A program made the position numbers and the translations under genes. The notes under the pieces are model-generated. The model did not search any database. It was given only the letters and a program-made list of their open reading frames with translations, and was not told the origin of the DNA. A stretch of 64,000 bases of DNA from positions 1-64,000 of the forward strand of contig JADJCS010000013.1 of NCBI GenBank assembly GCA_016703105.1, read 5' to 3'. The first letter of the stretch is position 1, and every line of letters begins with the position of its first letter. Below are positions 17,997 to 27,179 of the stretch, in pieces. The DNA is from Flavobacteriales bacterium (GTDB lineage: Bacteria > Bacteroidota > Bacteroidia > Flavobacteriales_F > PHOS-HE28).

Positions 17997-18076
17997 CCTG
18001 TTGATAAGCCCATAACCGTGACCTCATCCGCCGCCAACAGGCGTTTACTTTAGAGCCATAGGTAAACCGACACTCG

Positions 18077-18493
18077 ATGAAAGGCCCCTTCCACCTCGCC
18101 TTCGCCACCACGGATCTGAAACGCATCAAAGCGTTCTATGGCAAATTCCTCGGCTGCGCGGAGGGCCGGAGCGCGGCCAGTTGGGTGGACTACGACTTCT
18201 TCGGCCACCAACTCACCATCCAGGAGGTGCCGAAGCTGATCAAGACCGCGCGCATTTATAACCCCAAGAGCACTGTACCCAGCGATCACTGGGGCATTGT
18301 GCTACCCTTGGCCGATTGGAAGAAATTGCGCGACAAACTGAAGAAGGTGGGCTACCCTTTCTTCATCGAACCGCGCACGGTGATGAAGGGTGAAGTGGGC
18401 GAACAGGTCAGCATGTTCATCGAGGACCCCGATGGGCACGCCATCGAGTTCAAGGCGTTCGAGAGCGCCAAGGACCTGTTCAGAAAGGCTTGA
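18077..18493 (+). CDS. VOC (glyoxalase/bleomycin resistance/dioxygenase) superfamily protein
   Basis: About 138 residues. It has the paired beta-alpha-beta-beta-beta pattern of VOC proteins: FHLAFATTDLKRIKAFYGKFLG at the N-terminus and MFIEDPDGHAIEFKAF at the C-terminus, the latter with the metal-ligand Glu. A middle His occurs in SDHWGIVLPL. These enzymes bind a divalent metal and act on varied small molecules; the substrate cannot be read from sequence. A promoter-like TACTTTAG lies near 18046. The gene stands alone between the terminator and the convergent MORN-type gene. Confidence 0.85.
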   Translation: MKGPFHLAFATTDLKRIKAFYGKFLGCAEGRSAASWVDYDFFGHQLTIQEVPKLIKTARIYNPKSTVPSDHWGIVLPLADWKKLRDKLKKVGYPFFIEPRTVMKGEVGEQVSMFIEDPDGHAIEFKAFESAKDLFRKA

Positions 18494-18508
18494 TCGGACG
18501 AATTCGAA

Positions 18509-18925
18509 CTACTGGCCGTAGTTGCGCTGGGCGAGTACCTCGCCATTCTCGCCGACCTGCTCGGCGGCGGCCAGGAGGCCATCCTGAAAATACAAACGAC
18601 CGGACCCGCCACCTTCGGCGGTGTGGATCTCCCAAGTTCCGCTGCGTACACCCTGCTCGAACTCCGCACGCGATAGCAGCACACCCGCCTCGTTGAACTG
18701 CTTCCATGTGCCCTCCCTCTTTCCACTGCGGAAGGCGCCCTGCTCTTTGACCCGGCCGCTCTCGTAGTAGGTGATGAAACGCACGATACCGCCTTCCTTG
18801 TAGAGGGACGACTTCAAGCGGCCGTTATCGAACCGCTCCTGGCGGAGCAGTTCCTGGGCTTGGGAACCGAGGCTGAAGAACAGGACGGACGCGAGAAGCA
18901 GGGTGCGCATGGGGAGCTGGTTCAT
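18509..18925 (-). CDS. Secreted MORN-repeat (YwqK-like) protein
   Basis: About 138 residues with a signal peptide (MRTLLLASVLFFSLGSQAQ). The mature protein has MORN-2 type repeats: NGRLKSSLYKEG, ESGRVKEQGAFRSGKREGTWKQF and the same pattern after it. Automated annotation often names such proteins YwqK-family antitoxins; no toxin gene is adjacent, so I do not accept that role. The start at 18925 (MNQLPM) is supported by a TACCTTGG -7-like box upstream on the same strand; the ATG 15 nt further in is also possible. Confidence 0.82.
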   Translation of the reverse strand: MNQLPMRTLLLASVLFFSLGSQAQELLRQERFDNGRLKSSLYKEGGIVRFITYYESGRVKEQGAFRSGKREGTWKQFNEAGVLLSRAEFEQGVRSGTWEIHTAEGGGSGRLYFQDGLLAAAEQVGENGEVLAQRNYGQ

Positions 18926-19037
18926 CGCCTTTAACGGTACCAAGGTAAGGATCGTTTCACCGGGAATTCACATTGGCTTAACATTGACTTGTCCACTAGG
19001 GGCGGTGCGTAGCTCGCCAGAGGGTATCTCCAGATCA

Positions 19038-19296
19038 CTGCTGTCCGGTTAATTCCACCGTCCACCTTTTCGCGACCCCGGCTCAAGGCCGGGGTGACAT
19101 TCACTGAAGGGCTGGGATCCGCGCGGAGCGCGGATCCCAGCCCTTGTATGAGCGTTGTCATGCCGGGCTTGCCCCGGCATCGCGAAGTGTAAGATCGCCT
19201 GTCCGCGATCGATATCCGCCCCAAGTCGGGATCGGCTACACCCCAGCGAGGACGAACTGATCCTGAAACAGGCTGTACTTTAACCGGACAGCAATG
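19038..19296. mobile_element. Inner MITE-like element, type 2, inserted in the type 1 element
   Basis: Inverted repeats TGCTGTCCGGTTAA (19039-19052) and TTAACCGGACAGCA (19280-19293). It is flanked by a 12-bp direct repeat ATCTCCAGATCA (19026-19037 and 19297-19308), consistent with a target-site duplication. It has no transposase frame. The end of an open stretch near the right terminus may be a remnant of a transposase, but this is unproven. Confidence 0.7.
19075..19180. repeat. Three consecutive hairpins inside the inner element
   Basis: Stems: ACCCCGGC/GCCGGGGT (19075-19095); a perfect 17-bp stem at 19107-19123/19129-19145 with loop CGGAG; ATGCCGGG/CCCGGCAT (19160-19180). The outer two resemble interspersed GTCATGCCGG-type palindromes seen in many bacterial genomes. 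Confidence 0.8.
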
Positions 19297-19471
19297 ATCT
19301 CCAGATCATCCTTTGGGCTACGCAGGGTCTTTCGCGGCCATACTTCGTTGCTCAACCCTCACGTAGCCCCCGGCTATGCTCGGGTCTCGCGCCTCGTCTG
19401 GCCGCAAAATCCTCCCTGCTCGCTTCCAAAAATGATCTGGAGATACCCTCTACTTTCGCCCGCCTTCGGCC

Positions 19472-20889
19472 ATGGTATTCAGTTCGCCGGTCTTCCTCTT
19501 CCTCTTTCTTCCGCTGACGCTGCTACTGGTGTGGCTGGCTGGCAGCCGATCCGCGCAGAACACCGTGCTGCTGTTCGCCAGCCTGGTGTTCTACGCCTGG
19601 GGGAGGCTGGCTATGTCTTCCTGATGCTCGCCAGCATCGCCATGAACCACTTGGTGGCGTTCGCGATGGAGCGAAGCGGGCACGCGAGGGTATGGCTGGC
19701 CGTTGGTGTGGTGCTGAACCTGGCCACCCTTACATGGTTCAAGTACGCGAGTTTTCTTCTGGACGGGTGGAACGGCCTTACGGCGCTCCTTGGCGCAGCG
19801 CCGATCACACTTCCACCGGTGGACCTGCCGCTGGGGGTTTCGTTCTTCGTGTTCCACAGCATTAGCTACCTGGTGGATATCCATCGTGGAAAGGCCACCG
19901 CCCAGCACGACCCGAAGATCACCGCCCTCTACATCACCCTCTTTCCGCAATTGGTGGCCGGCCCCATCGTGCGTTATCGCGATGTGGCCCGGCAGTTCAC
20001 CGAGCGTGTGCTGAGCGTGGGAACCTTCACCAGCGGTGTGCAGCGCTTCGTGGTCGGCCTTTCGAAGAAGCTCCTCATCGCGGACGAATGCGCGCGGATC
20101 GCCGACGGCATCTTCGCTCTGCCGAGCAATGAAGTGAACGCTGCCGTAGGCTGGCTGGGCGCCGTGGCCTACGCGATCCAGATCTATTTCGATTTCAGCG
20201 GGCACAGCGACATGGCCATCGGCCTGGGCCGCATGTTCGGCTTCGAGTTCCTGGAGAATTTCAACCGGCCCTACATCGCGCGTTCGCTTCGTGAGTTCTG
20301 GAAGCGATGGCACATCAGTTTGAGCAATTGGTTCCGCGACTATCTATACATACCCCTGGGCGGCGACCGCAACGGCGTGGTGCGCACGTACCTCAACCTG
20401 TTCATCGTCTTCTTCCTAACCGGCCTCTGGCACGGGGCGAGTTGGAGCTTCGTGGTCTGGGGTATGTTGCATGGCTGTGTGATGGTGGTGGAGCGGCTCG
20501 GGTTCGACAAGATCCTCTCCCGCGCGCCGCGGATCCTGTCGCATGCCTATCTGCTTCTCGTGGTCCTGGTATCGTGGATCTTTTTCCGGGTCACGGACAT
20601 CACTTCCGCATGGCGGTTCGTGCAAGGCATGTTCGGCGTGGCACCGACCGGACCGATCCCGCACCATGCGGACTTCTATCTCACCACCTCGACCGTTCTG
20701 GCTTTGGGCATTGGCATCGCCGGTGCTCTTGATCTCCACCGGCCGATCTTGGACAGGGTGGTGCTATCCACTACGGGCAGTGCTATTGTGCATCGCGCGA
20801 GGACGATGGCGATCCTCCTTCTCTTCGTCCTGTGCGCCATGTCCGTGGCCAACTCCGCGCATAGCCCGTTCATCTATTTCCGTTTCTGA
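19472..20889 (+). CDS. MBOAT family O-acyltransferase (AlgI/DltB-like), frameshifted
   Basis: About 472 residues after correction. A multi-pass inner-membrane protein that transfers acyl groups onto exported polysaccharide. The N-terminus from ATG 19472 reads MVFSSPVFLFLFLPLTLLLVW, the usual AlgI opening. The frame breaks at the G run 19599-19603 (TGG GGG AGG); adding one G restores FYAWGEAGYVFLMLASI. Downstream are SYLVDI, FPQLVAGPIVRY and the catalytic region FWKRWHISLSNWFRDYLYIPLGG..., with the essential His in GLWHGASWSF. The start lies 22 nt after the repeat block. The next gene overlaps its stop (TGATG) and encodes the AlgJ-like partner. The break is most likely a homopolymer error. Confidence 0.9.
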
Positions 20890-23291
20890 TGAGCACGCGT
20901 GCCTGGGCCTATCTGCTGCTCTTTATCGCGGTCTTTGCCACTGCCTGGCAGCTACTGCGCTACCCGCAGGATCCAGCGCCGATCCGCGTGGCCGTGTTGG
21001 TGGAGACCCCCTACGACGACCGCTTCGAGTTGTTCTATCATGCTCCTGGAGCGCAATTCGGGCAGGACCGCTCGGTGTCCGTTGAAGTTACGGGGCATGT
21101 GGGACCGCAGTGGGTCGTTCTCCAACTACCGGATGATGTGGGCGACGTGGCCGGGCTGCGTTTGGACCCTGGCACCCTCGCTGTGCCCCTCACCTTATGC
21201 GGCATGGAGGTCCGCGGCCGGTTCCGTACCGCCCGGTTCGATGCTGAAGCGCTCGAGACCGGGTTGATACCCTCCCAACAGCTCGAACCTTTCAAGCGAT
21301 CAGAGCAAGGTCTTGAACTACGATGCACCGGTGGTGATCCCTACCTGACCGCCAACGCCGAATTCATGCAACAGGCCGCAGTGGCGTTCGACCCGGTGCG
21401 CCCGGTGCTGGGCCCCGTATTCATTGCCTCGCTCGCCGGACTTTTCTCGCTCCTTCTGGTGATCTCGATCCGCAACCTCGCTGCCCGGCGGAGCGAAGTG
21501 GAAGTAACGCCCGCTGTGGCGGCAGCACGCCCCCCCTGGCCACGGGCCCCTTTCATCGTTGCCGTGATCGCGATCGACCTCGCTACACTATTGGCCACCT
21601 TCGGTTTGCTCTTACGCACACACACCGCGGACGCCCTCCTCACGCTGGACTTGCGCATGACGGTGCGACGGAACGATCTGTTCCATCTTTTCCATCGCCA
21701 TGAAGGCACTCCTTTCAGCGGTACCGCTTCGTCGGCCACGCGCGCCATAGGTTCCCCAAGGCCCCAGTGGGTGCGATTGGAATTGCCCAAGGATACCATC
21801 CCTCCCTTCTTGCGCTTGGACTTCGGCGCGGAGCAGGATACGGTGGTCCTGCACGAGGCGATCTTCCGGTGTGGGGCGGCCATGCTGGTGATCCCTGTTG
21901 ACTCGTTGCTGGAGTGGGCTTCAGAAACGCACGAGATCGACACCGTGATCCATCGCCAATGGGGTCTTGTGATCGTTCCTGTGGGCAGAGACCCCTTCTT
22001 CGCGCTGGAAAGGGATCTCTCCGGTCAGCTCACTGCCCTGAGGGAAAGCGGCTCCCCTGACCGAACCTCGCTGCCTGCGGCGATCGTGGTGGCCCTGCTG
22101 GTCCATCTCGCTGTGTGGCGCTCGCAGCGAACGCGGCGAACATTGGGAACGATGCGTACTTCGGATGCCACGCTGGCGGGCGGGTTCATCCTCCTGTTGT
22201 TCCTCCCCTTGCTCGCCTTGCTCCATCCCGGGCTGGATGCGGCACAGCGCTACACGGAAAAGCGCCACCTGGCGGAGCTGCCTGCGCTCGGCTGGAAAGA
22301 TCTGGACACTTGGCCGGACGGGGTGAACGAATGGTACAAGGACCATTTCGGCTTCCGGAGCATCCTGTTCCGCTGGAACGCGATGCTGCACGCGGTGGTG
22401 ATGCATACCTCCCCCTTACCGGACCGCCTGCTGATGGGCAAGGATGGCTGGATGTACCTGACGAACGACAAAGTGATCGGCAATTACCACGGCCAGAAGC
22501 TGTTCACTTTCGAAGAACTGGAACGGATCCGGATACACTACGAAAAGCGCCAGGCCTGGCTCCACGCGCGCGGCATCCCTTACGTGTTGCTGGTGCCCCC
22601 TTTGAAAGCCAACGTTTATCCCGAGCATCTTCCGGACCGCATACACCGCATGGGAGCCAGCACCTGGCTGGACGAGGTGAAGGAGCATTTCGCCCGGTAC
22701 TCGACCTTGCGGATCATCGATATGCGGCCAGCGCTCCTGGAGGGCAAGAAGGAACGCGAGGTCTACTACCGCACGGATATCCATTGGAACCCCTATGGGG
22801 CCTACCTCGGCTACCGCGTTTTGATGGACAGCATGCGCACGGTGCTGCCGCAGCTGGGTCCGACCACTCCGATCGGTGCGTTCAACATCACCCTCGACGT
22901 GAACGAAGGTGCCGACCTCGCCCAATTGATCGCGCTGAACGACGTGTTCACCCGCGTGACACCGAAGCTCGTCCCCGTGCGTCCGCCCAGGGCCGTACCA
23001 GGTGAGGCTGGGGCATTGCCGGGGAGCGCGTTCTTCCATGCACCTGCAGAGCTGTTCACCACTTCGGATACAGCGGCCCCTCGCTTGCTCATGTTCCATG
23101 ATTCCTTCGGCCTCTACCTGAAGCCGCTGCTCGCCGAGCACTTCAGCCGAAGCCTGTTCGTATGGACCGGGTTGTTCATCCCCGACATCGTGGAACACGA
23201 GCGACCCGACATCGTGGTGCAGGAGTTCATGGAGATGTTCATAGTGAACATGCCCCTGGACCGCTACAATGAAAATGACGCGCTGCCCTAA
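20889..23291 (+). CDS. AlgJ/AlgX-like polysaccharide acetylation partner with long N-terminal extension
   Basis: About 800 residues. The N-terminal half contains two similar extracytoplasmic beta-rich segments (about 30-160 and 250-380), each after a hydrophobic segment (about 5-20, 175-195, 220-240), plus a later membrane segment near 430-450. The C-terminal ~350 residues resemble the SGNH-type domain of AlgJ/AlgX: EWYKDHFGFRSILFRWNAML, LLMGKDGWMYL, YYRTDIHWNPYGAYLGYR (the catalytic-type D..H) and LLMFHDSFG (Ser region). It would accept acyl groups from the MBOAT protein encoded immediately upstream and acylate the exported glycan. Its stop overlaps the convergent glycosyltransferase stop (CTAA). 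Confidence 0.85.
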   Translation: MSTRAWAYLLLFIAVFATAWQLLRYPQDPAPIRVAVLVETPYDDRFELFYHAPGAQFGQDRSVSVEVTGHVGPQWVVLQLPDDVGDVAGLRLDPGTLAVPLTLCGMEVRGRFRTARFDAEALETGLIPSQQLEPFKRSEQGLELRCTGGDPYLTANAEFMQQAAVAFDPVRPVLGPVFIASLAGLFSLLLVISIRNLAARRSEVEVTPAVAAARPPWPRAPFIVAVIAIDLATLLATFGLLLRTHTADALLTLDLRMTVRRNDLFHLFHRHEGTPFSGTASSATRAIGSPRPQWVRLELPKDTIPPFLRLDFGAEQDTVVLHEAIFRCGAAMLVIPVDSLLEWASETHEIDTVIHRQWGLVIVPVGRDPFFALERDLSGQLTALRESGSPDRTSLPAAIVVALLVHLAVWRSQRTRRTLGTMRTSDATLAGGFILLLFLPLLALLHPGLDAAQRYTEKRHLAELPALGWKDLDTWPDGVNEWYKDHFGFRSILFRWNAMLHAVVMHTSPLPDRLLMGKDGWMYLTNDKVIGNYHGQKLFTFEELERIRIHYEKRQAWLHARGIPYVLLVPPLKANVYPEHLPDRIHRMGASTWLDEVKEHFARYSTLRIIDMRPALLEGKKEREVYYRTDIHWNPYGAYLGYRVLMDSMRTVLPQLGPTTPIGAFNITLDVNEGADLAQLIALNDVFTRVTPKLVPVRPPRAVPGEAGALPGSAFFHAPAELFTTSDTAAPRLLMFHDSFGLYLKPLLAEHFSRSLFVWTGLFIPDIVEHERPDIVVQEFMEMFIVNMPLDRYNENDALP

Positions 23292-26200
23292 ATGGCGAAC
23301 TGCCAATCATGCACCCGACGCCCGAGATTCGGGTTGTAGCAGGGATCGTCCTCCACATAGGCCGCCCAGCGCTTCTGGAACAGGCCCACCTCGTGCAGAT
23401 GCCTTTCGTAGCTCTCCTGTGTGAGGTGCGGATGGCCGCGCGTGAGGGACTCGAAATGATAGAGCGACACATGGGGTAGGTACACGTTGTTGAAGCCCTT
23501 TTCCCGCAAGCGCAGGCAGAGGTCCACATCGTTGTACTCCACGCTGAAAGCTTCGTCCCAGCCCCCGATCGCCTCCACCTTGGTGCGCTGCACCATCATG
23601 CAGGCGGCGGTTACCGCACTGTTGTTGTTGATAGTGTTGATGTAGTTGAAATAGCCCGGCCCATCCTTGTGATAGCCCACGAAGGTGTGTCCCGCGACGC
23701 CACCCAGGCCGATCACCACCCCAGCGTGTTGGATCGTATCGTTCGGATAGAGCAGTTTCACCCCCACCGCACCGATCGAGGGACGCTGCGACCATTCGTG
23801 CATGGCCCGGAGCCAATCGGCATGGATCACTTCCGTGTCGTTGTTGAGATAGAGCAAGTGGGCACCGGTGGCCTTGGTGGCCGCGAAATTCATGAGGCCC
23901 GCGAAGTTGAAGGGCACATCGTGCGCGTACCAGTGGAAGCGCTCCGGATACCTGGTCCGGAAGTCGTCCAACACTTCGAAGAGGGCGCCCTCGCGGCTGT
24001 TGTTGCTCACCACGATCACTTCGAAGTCCGGGTGGTCGGTGTTCCCGAAGAGCGACCGCAGGCAGGTGCCCAAGACCTCCGCCTTGTCCTTCGTGGGGAT
24101 GATGATGCTGACCCGGCCCTCCAGCGGACGCTTGAACCGGACGCCGTATCCGCGGAAGCCGTCCAGAAAGCTCACCTGCGCCGGTTCACCGCGGCGCTCA
24201 CAGGCTTCGGTGATCGCCCGCCGAGCGGCTTCATAGGCGTAGGGCTTCACTTCTTCGCTCCTCGCCGCGCTGCCCGCATGGATGCGCCAATGGTAGAGCA
24301 CGCGCGGGATGTGCGCGATCCGCCCGGTACGCTCCGTGATGCGCAGGAGCAGATCGTGGTCCTGGCTCCCTTCGAAGCCGAGGCGGAATCCGCCGACCTC
24401 GCGCAGGAGTTGGGTGCGTGCCACGACCAGATGGCCGAAGTAGTTGCGCGAGAGCAAATGATCCGGGCACCATTGTGGTTTGAAGTGCGGCTCACTGTGC
24501 CGGCCCTGTTCATCGATCTTGTCCTCGTCCGAGTAGAGGATATCCAGGTCCCGATCGCGCTGCAACCGCTTCACCATGTGATAGAGCGCATCGGGCGCGA
24601 GCAGGTCGTCGTGGTCCATCAACGCGCAGAACTCGCCGGTCGCCAGGTGGAGCGCGCTGTTGCTCGCTTCGGAGATATGGCCGTTCCGCTCGCGGTACTC
24701 CACTTTGATGCGCGGGTCCTCCTTCCTCCAACGCTCCAGGCAGCGCCGAACCTCAGCATGCGTGGACCGATCGTCCGCGATGCAGAGTTCCCAGTCCGGG
24801 TAGACCTGCGCACGTACCGAGCGGATCGCGGCATCCAGCAATTCCACCGGAGCATTGTACACCGGCATCACCACGCTGATCATCGGCCGGTATTCGAACT
24901 CTTTCACATGGTCCGCATGATCGCGCAGGTCCGAAGGACGTGCGAAGTGCCGGGCCATCCACTGGTGGTAGGGATCCCCTTGTACCGCGAAGAGTTGCTG
25001 CTGCTCCTCCCCTACAATGATGCGGACCGGACGTACCTCGGTGAGCAGGTACAACGCTTTGAAGACCTTGGCCAGGAACTTCCGCAGGATGTGCCGTCCC
25101 TTGGAAGAGACCAGAAAAGTGATCCGTTTGAACCAGCGCCACCCTTTGCGTGAGGTTCCGCTGGACGTGCGCAACAGGGCTCTGAGCTTGTAGTACTGCT
25201 TCCTCAGCCGCCACAGCTTGCTGCCCTCCAGCGCCCGGATCCTCGCCTCGTACTGATCGATCAGCGCTTGCAGGGCGCGGGCATGTTCGCGCTGCACACC
25301 CAGGGCATGCATGGCTTTGTCCACTTCACCGACCAGCCGATGCGCCTCCGTGGCCAACGCGGTTTTGCTCTCTTCCAGAGCGGCCAGTCGTCCGGCGCTG
25401 GCACGCGCGGCCTCTTTCAGCACGTCGATCTCATGGCACACTGCCTGCCGCTCATCTGCGCCGCGCGCTCTTTCATCGGCGACGAGGCTGATCAACGCGT
25501 CATACCGTTCGACCGCTTCAGCCTGGACACGGCGCGCCTCCTCCAGATCCGATCCGAGCCGGTCCACCAGGTCGGTCGCGTTGCGTGCCGCCTCTCTGGC
25601 CTCGCGCGTAATGCGGTCCGCCTGGATCACCCGGCCGCGGTCATGCGCCTGGATGCGGTGCAATTCGGTGATCACGCGGTCAGCATGCGCGGAAAAGAGC
25701 GCATGGTGCTTGTTGGTGATGTAGTGCAATACAGAGGCACGCACGTGCGGATCATCCGCGCGGCTGAGCAGGGACCCCTCCCGCACCCGGTAGTGGAAGA
25801 GCGCACCTTCCACGTGGACGAAACGCAGGCCGGCATCCAACATCCGGATCCATAGTTCCCAATCCTCGTAGCCCTGGCGCATCGCACTATCGAACCCGTC
25901 CATCCGCACCAAGGCGGTGCGGCGCACCACGGTGCAGGCATCGATCCGGTTGCCCACCAGCATGGCCGAGAGGTCCGCCTCCGGCTGCACGACAAGCCCG
26001 GTGCGATCGCCGAACTCCAACTTGTCCGAATAGACCACCACTGCTTCCGGATCTTCTTCGAACACGGTGCATGCCCGCTCAACAAGTTGGGGGTCGGCAC
26101 GATTGTCCGCATCGAGGAACAGGATGTACGGCGCATCGCTCGCACGCCACCCCACGTTCCGCGCGGCGGCCGGACCCTGGTTCGGCGTATCGATCACGCG

Positions 26201-26422
26201 GTACCCCAACGCACGCAACCGATCCAGTTCGCGCAAAGTGTCGTCCTGCGCGGAGCCATCGTTCACGATCAGTACGCCACTACCCTCCGCATACGCCTCG
26301 CCCAAAGAGTCCAGGGCCTCCTGGAGAAATGCACCATCATTGAAACAGGGGATCACCACATACACTAGGTCGGTGTATCGGACCTCCGTGCCAATGCCGT
26401 GCGGGCGGAGCCTTGTGCTCAT
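23288..26422 (-). CDS. Large glycosyltransferase with three GT2-type domains and a coiled coil
   Basis: About 1044 residues. Order: GT2 domain (about 10-225; YVVIPCFNDGAF, LFLDADNRADP), a long charged coiled coil (about 250-400), a basic helical stretch (about 400-450), GT2 domain (about 480-730; ISVVMPVYNAPVELL, CALMDHDDLL), and GT2 domain (about 735-1000; VSIIIPTKDKAEVLG, LLYLNNDTEV). The last two match the rhamnosyl/O-antigen transferase tandem commonly beside Wzm/Wzt. No membrane segment is evident. It probably builds the chain exported by the neighbouring ABC transporter. The start at 26422 overlaps the stop of the ATPase gene (ATGA), so exporter and transferase are translationally coupled; codons further upstream lie inside the ATPase gene. 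Confidence 0.9.
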   Translation of the reverse strand: MSTRLRPHGIGTEVRYTDLVYVVIPCFNDGAFLQEALDSLGEAYAEGSGVLIVNDGSAQDDTLRELDRLRALGYRVIDTPNQGPAAARNVGWRASDAPYILFLDADNRADPQLVERACTVFEEDPEAVVVYSDKLEFGDRTGLVVQPEADLSAMLVGNRIDACTVVRRTALVRMDGFDSAMRQGYEDWELWIRMLDAGLRFVHVEGALFHYRVREGSLLSRADDPHVRASVLHYITNKHHALFSAHADRVITELHRIQAHDRGRVIQADRITREAREAARNATDLVDRLGSDLEEARRVQAEAVERYDALISLVADERARGADERQAVCHEIDVLKEAARASAGRLAALEESKTALATEAHRLVGEVDKAMHALGVQREHARALQALIDQYEARIRALEGSKLWRLRKQYYKLRALLRTSSGTSRKGWRWFKRITFLVSSKGRHILRKFLAKVFKALYLLTEVRPVRIIVGEEQQQLFAVQGDPYHQWMARHFARPSDLRDHADHVKEFEYRPMISVVMPVYNAPVELLDAAIRSVRAQVYPDWELCIADDRSTHAEVRRCLERWRKEDPRIKVEYRERNGHISEASNSALHLATGEFCALMDHDDLLAPDALYHMVKRLQRDRDLDILYSDEDKIDEQGRHSEPHFKPQWCPDHLLSRNYFGHLVVARTQLLREVGGFRLGFEGSQDHDLLLRITERTGRIAHIPRVLYHWRIHAGSAARSEEVKPYAYEAARRAITEACERRGEPAQVSFLDGFRGYGVRFKRPLEGRVSIIIPTKDKAEVLGTCLRSLFGNTDHPDFEVIVVSNNSREGALFEVLDDFRTRYPERFHWYAHDVPFNFAGLMNFAATKATGAHLLYLNNDTEVIHADWLRAMHEWSQRPSIGAVGVKLLYPNDTIQHAGVVIGLGGVAGHTFVGYHKDGPGYFNYINTINNNSAVTAACMMVQRTKVEAIGGWDEAFSVEYNDVDLCLRLREKGFNNVYLPHVSLYHFESLTRGHPHLTQESYERHLHEVGLFQKRWAAYVEDDPCYNPNLGRRVHDWQFAI

Positions 26423-27177
26423 CCTTCGCGCGGTATTCCCAGCAGATCGTGATAGAAAAGCCCGACCTCGTGCGCACCGCCCACCTTCACCATGCGACCA
26501 TGCTCCATGCAGCCCGCACGATCGCATAGTTTCTGCACCTCGCCGAGGGAATGGGACACGAACACGATGGTGCTTCCCATCCGCTTCAGCATGTCGATAC
26601 GTTCATAGCAGCGGCGTTGGAACTCGGCATCCCCTACGGCGAGCACCTCATCGATCAGGAGCACTTCGGGATCGTTCGCGATCGCGATAGCAAAGCCCAG
26701 CCGGGCCATCATACCGGTGCTGTACCGCTTCACCTGCATCGTCAGGTCGTCCTCGGAAAGACCGGCGAATGCCCGCACATTCTCCAAGGCCCGCCGCACG
26801 GCGTAACGATCGCCACCCATCAGCACCGCGCATAACCGGACGTTCTCCAAACCGTTGAGCTCCGGTTCCAAGCCCACACCGAGCGCGAGCATCGGCGCCA
26901 CCCTACCCTTCATCAAAGCGCTTCCGCCAGAGGGCTCCACGATGCCGGCCAGCACACGCAACAAGGTGCTCTTACCGCTCCCATTGCGCCCTACGATACC
27001 GAAGCACTCACCCGCGTAAACGTCGAGGTCCACATGGGAAATGATGCGCTTGCGCTCCAACAACTTCTTGGTCCCGAACGATACGAGGTACTCCTTGATG
27101 GACCGGTAGCCGTGGCGCTGCACCAGGTAATCCACCTGCAAGCCGCGCAATTCGATCATGGTGCGTCGCTCGCGCAT
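26419..27177 (-). CDS. Polysaccharide ABC exporter ATP-binding protein (Wzt-like, short form)
   Basis: About 252 residues. Walker A GRNGSGKST, signature-like YSTGMMARLGF, Walker B VLLIDEVLAVGD and the H-loop VSHSL are all present. The N-terminus has the YRSIKEYL lead typical of O-antigen/teichoic exporters. It ends soon after the nucleotide-binding domain, so it lacks the C-terminal carbohydrate-binding domain of the long Wzt proteins that recognise capped chains; substrate choice may therefore lie elsewhere. The start at 27177 (MRERRTMIEL) is 2 nt after the permease stop; the ATG at 27159 is an alternative. Confidence 0.92.
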   Translation of the reverse strand: MRERRTMIELRGLQVDYLVQRHGYRSIKEYLVSFGTKKLLERKRIISHVDLDVYAGECFGIVGRNGSGKSTLLRVLAGIVEPSGGSALMKGRVAPMLALGVGLEPELNGLENVRLCAVLMGGDRYAVRRALENVRAFAGLSEDDLTMQVKRYSTGMMARLGFAIAIANDPEVLLIDEVLAVGDAEFQRRCYERIDMLKRMGSTIVFVSHSLGEVQKLCDRAGCMEHGRMVKVGGAHEVGLFYHDLLGIPREG

Positions 27178-27179
27178 GC

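Larger units (their letters stand above)
19020..19450. mobile_element. MITE-like element, type 1, split by an insertion
   Basis: The ends are inverted repeats GAGGGTATCTCCAGATCA (19020-19037) and its exact complement (19433-19450). Without the insertion at 19038-19296 plus one copy of a 12-bp duplication, the element is ~160 bp. Its core (19309-19432) is clearly related to that of the element at 61119-61287, sharing GGTCTTTCGCG, CTTCGTTGC, AACCCTCAC and CTATGCTCGG in the same order. Confidence 0.8.
18926..19471. other. Gene-free block of nested repetitive elements
   Basis: No gene is supported here. The block carries the promoter region of the MORN-type gene, an outer inverted-repeat element (19020-19450), an inner inverted-repeat element (19038-19296) and three internal hairpins. 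The MBOAT gene starts 22 nt after the outer element ends. Confidence 0.8.

Noticed and set aside
18509..18925. Toxin-antitoxin role for the MORN-type protein
   Set aside because: The antitoxin label is an automatic name; the protein is secreted and no toxin gene is adjacent.
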